Assembly: GCF_037975245.1 (NCBI RefSeq)
Contig: NC_092579.1
Span: forward strand, 23,171,166-23,235,165
Length of the DNA: 64,000 nucleotides
Origin: Apostichopus japonicus
Taxonomy: Eukaryota > Echinodermata > Holothuroidea > Aspidochirotida > Stichopodidae
Direction of reading: 5' to 3'
The position numbers were made by a program, and so were the translations under genes. Positions 61,201 through 64,000 of the stretch are shown here, piece after piece (position 1 is the first letter of the stretch; each line of letters opens with the position of its first letter). Under the pieces are notes generated by a model that saw only the letters and a program-made list of their open reading frames with translations, was not told the DNA's origin and did no database searches.

Positions 61201-63820
61201 AGTTTTAGTAAACATGTAACATGTGGATCAGACTGTGTGGTACACAGAGTTTTAGTAAACATGTAACATGTGGATCAGACTGTGTGGTACACAGGGTTTT
61301 AGTAAACATGTAACATATGGATCAGACTGTATGGTACACAGAGTTTTAGTTAAGATGTAACATGTGGATCAGACTGTGTGGTACACAGGGTTTTAGTTAA
61401 CATGTAACATGTGGATCAGACTGTGTGGTATACAGAGTTATAGTAAACATGTAACATGTGGATCAGACTGTGTGGTACACAGAGTTATAGTAAACATGTA
61501 ACATGTGGATCAGACTGTGGTACACAGAGTTTTAGTTAACATGTAACATGTGGATCAAACTGTGTGGTACACAGAGTTTTAGTTAACATGTAACATGTGG
61601 ATCAGACTGTGTGGTACACAGAGTTTAGTAAACATGTAACATGTGGATCAGACTGTGTGGAACACAGTTTTATACTAAGATCAGATCTGTATATGTTTCA
61701 GTCAGCTACGCTATATATGGTTTCTGAAAGCTCTTTCTATAAACGAACGATACCGGTAGAAATGAACTGCTATCGTAATTTGAAACCTCGTAATAAAGTC
61801 TGTAATGTTTGACGTTGTTTGGTAATAAAGTGCAGGTATCTGATATAATATAGTCAAAAGTTATTGATTTCAGTCTCGTCACTTATGTGAGATTTATCTC
61901 TGCGGAGAAATGACTTACACACAGAATATGCTCTTCACCGTATGGCTGCCATTCTCAAAGGATTAAGTGTTACCAGCAACTAATATAGCTACGAGTGACT
62001 TGGGATCGTAGAAGGGGGGAGGGAGGGGGGGTGGAGGGCCTGTCCTAGCAAATGTGAGCTGTACAAGACATTTTAAGACATGATATATCATATGCAAAAA
62101 AAAACATAGAAATAAGCTGTTAGCTCTTGGGAAAAGGCTGCTGACTCCCCCTCTCCCCTCCCCCTCCCCCCTCTCTCTCTCTGTACATTGTTAAATTCTA
62201 ATACTAGATTAAAGCCCTAAAGCAGAGATAAGGAAAACTGAATCATAAGTCATAAGTTACGGGTAAAAACATACCTTTGGCTACTCTATTTCAATATCAT
62301 TGACTCATTCGAGCAAATTTTGTAATAAGGACAATAGGATTCGTTAACCAAGACGCAGACCAGACCAATTTTGGAGCTGATACTGTCAGACATCTCTGTA
62401 AAAGAAAAACTCCCCAAGACTGCTATAAAAGAAAAAGCCCTGCTCACTTTTGGAGATATCCTACAGTTGAAACAGTCGTGTCTGGGAGCTGTTGGTATAA
62501 TTTGTAAATCTGTGATGTCATAGTGATGTCATAGTGATGTCATAGTGCCATTAGGATCTGTGACCTTTTAATTTCTCTTAGTTCTTCTTTTTCCTTTTTT
62601 TTTCCTTCCTTCTATTTTTCATATTTTGAAGAAACAGTTGCCATCATTAGGTCATATTAAGAACTTCAATATTTGAAATTCCATCATTTTGCAATAGACC
62701 CAATTTCCATTACAGAAAAAAAAATGAGCTTAATAATATGTTAAGGTAAAATATGAAATATGATCTACAAAACAAAGAAATAATTCTAATAAAAAAAAAA
62801 ATTAAAAAAAATGTAAGAACAATTACAAAAAAAAATTACCTTTCTATATTTCAGGGGTTAAACTCGGTAATTTACTATAGGATAATATTAAACTTGTAAC
62901 GCTATTACCAAGAACTATTGACGTCACCAGTCACACATAAATGGCCAAATTAACTTTCATTTCATGCAGTAACTGTAACACTAGTGATGCGTAAAGTGTG
63001 TAAAATAACCTAGTCTTGTCTCTTCTGCTTTCGTTTCCCATTGATCAGATCTCCTTGTTTTTTTTCACTGTACATGAATTCTTTTATTGTGTGTAGTTAG
63101 TCATATCCAGACTAGTCTCGAGAACCTTAGGGGAACGAAAATACGGTCATTGCACTTCTGTTTTCTCCGTTTCCATGCAATCAAACTACTGTAGTTACAA
63201 CAATAAGACCAAGTAAACGATGACATGTTTTTATTCTAGAAATACTTCACATTGTCTATGATAATTCTGTTAAAAAATTTGGGCTATTTGCTGGAAATAA
63301 ATCAAATGAATGGAAGTCAGAAAAAAAAAAAATGGGGGGGGCAGGGGGGAATGTAATGCTTCCAGTTCTCCATTAGCATACCTGTGCACATTTTAACCCA
63401 ATTGGTTAAAAATTGAATTTATCAAATTTACACCTTGGGCTGCTGGCTCTTCATCAACTTGTCAATGTCTGCACAATTCTTCAACTTGTCAATAATTCTG
63501 AGATATGCTTTACCTAATATTTTCCCTTGATATACAAAATTTTGTATATAAAAATAGTATTGTTCTTGTGACTGTGATATCTTTGCGAGAAATGCCCAAA
63601 TTATTTTTGGAAAAATTGGCATGTGAAATTGAGAATCGATGTCAGAATGTTTTTGTTTAAGGGTTTTTTTCTTTTATCTATCTGTCGCAGTCCCTGGAGA
63701 TCCTCGTCCGGCAACTCCGTGCTAGCGATACAGACGTCGTCGAGATCATCATACACCAGCTCGAGAACTCGAGCGTTTGGAAATATCGTGCCGCTGCGGC
63801 CAAACTCCTGGTATTTCTGG
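23259..63820 (+). CDS. large coiled-coil and HEAT-repeat protein, 3'-partial, 21 exons (possibly HEATR4-like)
   Basis: Twenty-one exons join in phase into 812 codons from the ATG at 23259 (A at -3), and the frame runs out of the window. Domains in order: a basic N-terminus (1-47, [12 protein letters not shown]); a helical, probably coiled-coil region (about 48-150, rich in Q, L, E and K heptads); a low-complexity acidic/serine region with a GGGGGGG tract (155-265); a [16 protein letters not shown] block (about 290-310); a basic serine/proline region with an [10 protein letters not shown] motif (427-499); then HEAT repeats (about 600-812), for example [13 protein letters not shown] and [20 protein letters not shown] repeats form helical scaffolds for protein binding, and no enzyme motif is visible. 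HEATR4 is my best guess from the layout, but I do not recognise the sequence firmly. Introns reach 10 kb and hold most of the minisatellites in the window. Confidence 0.85.
23936..24082 (+). CDS. HEAT-gene exon 2, coiled coil
   Basis: Residues 48-96. Starts [20 protein letters not shown] and ends SEELVLILK. Hydrophobic residues with heptad-like spacing suggest a coiled coil. Acceptor tag, donor GTTTGG, phase 0 on both sides. Confidence 0.9.
24232..24405 (+). CDS. HEAT-gene exon 3, coiled coil
   Basis: Residues 97-154. Starts [20 protein letters not shown] and includes [17 protein letters not shown]. Acceptor gtag, donor GTAGTT. Confidence 0.9.
25834..26026 (+). CDS. HEAT-gene exon 4, low-complexity
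   Basis: Residues 155-218. Starts [15 protein letters not shown], contains [15 protein letters not shown] and a seven-glycine run encoded by a GGA repeat (about 25988-26007), and ends DAEIRS. Acceptor ttag, donor GTATTT. Confidence 0.85.
26865..26914 (+). CDS. HEAT-gene exon 5 (50 bp)
   Basis: Completes a split valine and reads [16 protein letters not shown]. It is supported by matching phases and splice sites (ccag, GTGAGA). Confidence 0.78.
27078..27245 (+). mobile_element. tRNA-derived SINE candidate
   Basis: A perfect RNA polymerase III B box, GGTTCGAGTCC, lies at 27081-27091. It is followed by the TCCTTGGGCAAGGCACTTAA motif seen in many invertebrate and fish SINEs. No convincing A box is found upstream, so the 5' end is probably truncated. 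It lies in intron 5 of the HEAT gene, same strand. Confidence 0.75.
27438..27528 (+). CDS. HEAT-gene exon 6
   Basis: Residues 236-265 plus one base. Starts [20 protein letters not shown] and ends SSASVQ. It is polar and probably disordered. Acceptor atag, donor GTGAGT. Confidence 0.82.
27869..27962 (+). CDS. HEAT-gene exon 7
   Basis: Residues 266-296. Includes [19 protein letters not shown], then [11 protein letters not shown] and a split arginine codon. Acceptor atag, donor GTAGGA. Confidence 0.87.
28374..28471 (+). CDS. HEAT-gene exon 8
   Basis: Completes the split arginine and reads [20 protein letters not shown], then [12 protein letters not shown]. The aromatic, ordered character suggests a conserved block. 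Acceptor tcag, donor GTGAGG. Confidence 0.88.
28695..28759 (+). CDS. HEAT-gene exon 9
   Basis: Reads [20 protein letters not shown] then IH, ending in phase 0. Acceptor aaag, donor GTGAGT. Confidence 0.84.
29286..29336 (+). CDS. HEAT-gene exon 10 (51 bp, tentative)
   Basis: Seventeen codons, [17 protein letters not shown], phase 0 on both sides. It fits between LLDIH and KLALEKIS. Acceptor acag, donor GTGTGT (weak). If skipped, the frame is still kept. Confidence 0.65.
31010..33036. repeat. 74-77-bp minisatellite, about 27 copies
   Basis: The unit runs from CTGATACTAGGTATTAAAGC through AGTTACACCTGAGCGTC to TATGTGTGTATGTATATCCC. Several subtypes (TTCAAGC, TTATAGC, TACTTGATCATC) recur in the same order, showing block duplications of several units. 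It lies in the intron between 29336 and 33553. Confidence 0.95.
33553..33691 (+). CDS. HEAT-gene exon 11
   Basis: Residues 369-414. Starts [20 protein letters not shown] and ends [12 protein letters not shown] plus one base. The first half is helical. Acceptor ttag, donor GTGAGT. Confidence 0.88.
35357..35391 (+). CDS. HEAT-gene exon 12 (35-bp small exon)
   Basis: Completes a split serine and reads [11 protein letters not shown]. It is kept because both phases fit and the splice sites are good (ttag, GTAAGA). Confidence 0.72.
35530..35770. repeat. degenerate GGTGCAGATTAT/GGTGCAAAGTAGGG repeats
   Basis: Short imperfect copies of a purine-rich GTGCAGA/GTGCAAAG motif recur through this intron stretch. 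No gene is visible. Confidence 0.6.
36329..36547 (+). CDS. HEAT-gene exon 13, basic Ser/Pro-rich
   Basis: Residues 427-499. Starts [19 protein letters not shown], contains many S-R-P repeats, then [20 protein letters not shown]. It is probably disordered. The acceptor is an unusual cgaag, chosen because it keeps phase 0. The nearer ccag at 36350 would break the phase. Confidence 0.83.
37234..37436 (+). CDS. HEAT-gene exon 14
   Basis: Residues 500-566 plus two bases. Starts [20 protein letters not shown] and includes [20 protein letters not shown]. Acceptor ttag, donor GTATGT. Confidence 0.89.
37929..39086. repeat. 16-19-bp minisatellite, about 65-70 copies
   Basis: The unit is CCCTACCACCATATCAG with variants (one C fewer, TATA insertion, GCC for ACC). 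The strand is strongly C- and A-rich and the whole tract lacks G outside CAG and GCC. It lies in the intron between 37436 and 39534. Confidence 0.96.
39534..39604 (+). CDS. HEAT-gene exon 15
   Basis: Residues 567-590. Completes a split lysine and reads [20 protein letters not shown], then IGA and one base. Acceptor acag, donor GTAAGT. Confidence 0.86.
39618..39660. repeat. (CATCT)n short tandem repeat
   Basis: Pentamer repeat just after the exon 15 donor. A related CATCT/CATTT run appears again at about 39925-39965. Confidence 0.85.
40991..41049 (+). CDS. HEAT-gene exon 16
   Basis: Completes a split lysine and reads [19 protein letters not shown], phase 0 at the end. It leads into the first HEAT helices. 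Acceptor tcag, donor GTAACC. Confidence 0.82.
41050..44691. other. intron 16 of the HEAT gene
   Basis: No exon is supported. The stretch 43985-44095 reads on the minus strand as AGTGGCGTCGTAAAGAGGG followed by G-rich sequence and GCAGGTGCCC. It resembles the end of a common invertebrate non-autonomous DNA transposon. The rest is AT-rich and featureless. Confidence 0.55.
44692..44748 (+). CDS. HEAT-gene exon 17, HEAT helix
   Basis: Nineteen codons, [19 protein letters not shown], phase 0 on both sides. Acceptor tcag, donor GTTTGT. Confidence 0.85.
45420..45476 (+). CDS. HEAT-gene exon 18, HEAT helix
   Basis: Nineteen codons, [19 protein letters not shown], phase 0 on both sides. It bridges DTAR and [13 protein letters not shown] into one continuous HEAT repeat. 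Acceptor tcag, donor GTAAGT. Confidence 0.87.
46313..46501 (-). mobile_element. tRNA-derived SINE candidate with stem-loop-rich body
   Basis: On the minus strand a B-box-like TGTTCGAGTCACTCC (46500-46486) starts the element, and an (ATAC)n tail ends it at about 46328-46313. The body carries consecutive short hairpins: CCTGC-aa-GCAGG (46336-46347), GGCTT-atga-AAGCC (46369-46382), GACTG-aagt-CAGTC (46391-46404) and a longer ATTCATA/TATGAAT pair (46411-46439). It is more GC-rich than the surrounding intron. No A box is seen. Confidence 0.6.
49137..49302. repeat. (TA)n microsatellite, about 165 bp
   Basis: Near-pure alternating TA with a few AA and GTATG breaks. Open frames through it are artefacts. 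Confidence 0.96.
49655..50170. repeat. diverged tandem repeat of about 105 bp, 4-5 copies
   Basis: The marker GCAGTTTATTCATGCATAAT recurs near 49670, 49867, 49972 and 50083. Each is followed by an AACCTC-TTGGTTATTTTAT segment and CACATGTGTTAATTTGCTCCC. Copies are well diverged, so the array is old. Confidence 0.75.
50725..50907 (+). CDS. HEAT-gene exon 19, HEAT repeats
   Basis: Residues 649-709. Starts [20 protein letters not shown], then [18 protein letters not shown], and ends NTHLVNK. It is a classic HEAT pattern with a conserved Asp/Arg turn (DSRVR). Acceptor ccag, donor GTGCGC. Confidence 0.92.
51642..51998. repeat. 177-bp tandem duplication
   Basis: Two copies start at TCATTTGATAAGTC (51644 and 51821) and run through GTAGACAAAAGGAAATTTGA to TTATTTCAAACAAAAT. 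They differ by scattered substitutions and one insertion. It lies in intron 19. Confidence 0.9.
52828..53007 (+). CDS. HEAT-gene exon 20, HEAT repeats
   Basis: Residues 710-769. Starts [16 protein letters not shown], then [20 protein letters not shown], and ends SNDTHVTAR. The final codons and donor GTGAGT form the first unit of the 63-bp array that follows. Acceptor atag. Confidence 0.92.
52981..53455. repeat. 63-bp array copying the exon 20 3' end and its splice donor
   Basis: Eight units of about 60-64 bp begin AGCAACGACACACACGTTAC and contain CGCACGGGTGAGTTGTAATC. The first unit is exon 20's own end. A GTGAGT donor is preserved at 53008, 53072, 53134, 53194, 53257 and 53321. Copy 7 has GAGAGT and copy 8 GTACAT. 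Confidence 0.93.
55106..55160. repeat. (TA)n microsatellite
   Basis: About 26 TA units. A second tract follows at 55224-55274. Confidence 0.95.
55224..55274. repeat. (TA)n microsatellite
   Basis: TA units with one TTTA break, about 65 bp after the previous tract. Confidence 0.93.
55750..57640. repeat. 92-bp repeat array with about 275-bp higher-order period
   Basis: The core unit is CTACAATACAACCAGCGAAA, then GGTGATGTTCTACACAGTGG and ACCTGGGAAACAATAGAAAT. A three-unit block (about 56101-56375) is repeated almost exactly at 56376-56650. Both flanks (55750-55990 and 56800-57640) hold older, diverged copies. It lies in intron 20. Confidence 0.9.
57988..58205 (+). mobile_element. transposon-like segment beginning CAGTGGC
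   Basis: It begins CAGTGGCATATCAATTAATT followed by a GGGCCC-rich stretch, as in many invertebrate non-autonomous DNA transposons. It is GC-rich compared with the intron around it. It contains an 81-bp exon-like frame (58118-58198) with good splice sites. No transposase or matching opposite end is identified. Confidence 0.4.
58545..58918. repeat. about 185-bp tandem duplication
   Basis: Two copies (from about 58550 and 58736) share CCTGACGTAACC, TTTCTGAAACGAAAACAT, CCAGTCAAGCTAGT and TTATGCAAATAGCG. The shared blocks are better conserved than the spacers. Confidence 0.88.
59775..60490. repeat. spaced duplication, two about 150-bp copies some 560 bp apart
   Basis: The copies at about 59785-59930 and 60345-60490 share GTGAACACACAGA, ATGATTGTGAT/GTGATTGTAAT, TTGGGTTA and AGAAATGTGAGAAGCAGTAC-like blocks. 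They are diverged, and unrelated pyrimidine-rich sequence lies between. Confidence 0.7.
60508..61670. repeat. 47-bp minisatellite, about 25 copies
   Basis: The unit is AACATGTAACATGTGGATCA, GACTGTGTGGTACACAGAGT, then TTTAGTA. Variants include TATTAGTA, TATAGTA, TTTAGTTA and ACATATGG. It lies in intron 20. Confidence 0.96.
62516..62552. repeat. three tandem copies of GTGATGTCATA
   Basis: The 13-14-bp unit GTGATGTCATA(GTG) occurs three times. Each copy holds TGATGTCA, one base from the CREB/ATF palindrome TGACGTCA. Regulatory use is only a guess. Confidence 0.75.
63691..63820 (+). CDS. HEAT-gene exon 21, HEAT repeat
   Basis: Residues 770-812 plus one base. Starts [20 protein letters not shown], then [19 protein letters not shown]. 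It has the V-R-x-x-A pattern of a HEAT second helix. Acceptor gcag, donor GTAAGA. The gene continues beyond the window. Confidence 0.93.
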
Positions 63821-64000
63821 GTAAGACAGACATATTGAACTTAGTTTTTTCCTTTGCCTTTTCTTTACTTGATATCTATAAGGGGGCCGGGGGGGGGAAG
63901 CACATCCTAAGAGATAATTTAATGTCAGAGATATGATTTTTTTTGGTCAAATTTTATATTGCATGTATCTGGAAACAGCAAAAGGAGTGAGATCAGTAAT

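Larger units (their letters stand above)
53456..63690. other. intron 20 of the HEAT gene (about 10 kb)
   Basis: It holds (TA)n tracts, the 92-bp and 47-bp arrays, two segmental duplications and transposon-like pieces. HVTAR of exon 20 and SLEILVRQL of exon 21 form a natural HEAT helix when joined directly. No constitutive exon is therefore needed here. Confidence 0.6.

Overview
This 64 kb window is animal nuclear DNA. It is AT-rich, its exons are short with GT-AG introns, and long introns are loaded with minisatellites, (TA)n tracts and non-LTR retrotransposon debris. No bacterial operons, tRNA or rRNA genes, or CRISPR arrays are visible. Intact indoleamine 2,3-dioxygenase (IDO), L2/CR1-like LINE sequence, tRNA-derived SINEs and polymorphic-looking tandem repeats fit a marine invertebrate. 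A deuterostome such as an echinoderm is my guess, but the sequence does not prove it.

Three genes were reconstructed by joining exons whose reading phases all match. (1) 545-6068, plus strand: the last nine exons of the DEAD-box RNA helicase DDX47 (Rrp3 family, rRNA processing); the 5' part lies outside the window. (2) 9428-20639, minus strand: a complete 13-exon IDO gene of 434 codons. It has the heme-ligand histidine and pocket residues, plus an unusual hydrophobic C-terminal tail. (3) 23259-63820 and beyond, plus strand: 21 exons (812 codons so far) of a large protein. It has a basic N-terminus, a coiled-coil region, a long low-complexity middle and C-terminal HEAT repeats. It may be HEATR4-like, which I cannot confirm; its 3' end is outside the window. 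Genes 2 and 3 are head to head, about 2.6 kb apart between start codons, with a MITE-like inverted-repeat element between them. DDX47 and IDO converge tail to tail across about 3.4 kb. I see no sign that the three genes act in one pathway.

Repeats: 42-bp array (4.86-5.80 kb); GAT trinucleotide array (14.1-14.6 kb); 137-bp array (18.8-19.6 kb); 74-77-bp array (31.0-33.0 kb); 16-19-bp array (37.9-39.1 kb); 63-bp array that copies an exon end with its splice donor (53.0-53.5 kb); 92-bp array with about 275-bp higher-order period (55.8-57.6 kb); 47-bp array (60.5-61.7 kb). Mobile elements: a 5'-truncated LINE with a long open reverse transcriptase frame inside an IDO intron (12.0-13.6 kb), a decayed LINE fragment in a DDX47 intron (2.5-2.95 kb), two tRNA-derived SINE candidates (27.1 and 46.4 kb), an L2-tail fragment (17.9 kb) and several MITE-like pieces.

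The observations I would follow first are the IDO C-terminal membrane-anchor-like tail, the tandemly multiplied splice donor at 53.0-53.5 kb, the stem-loop-rich SINE at 46.3-46.5 kb, and the inverted-repeat element between IDO and the HEAT gene.
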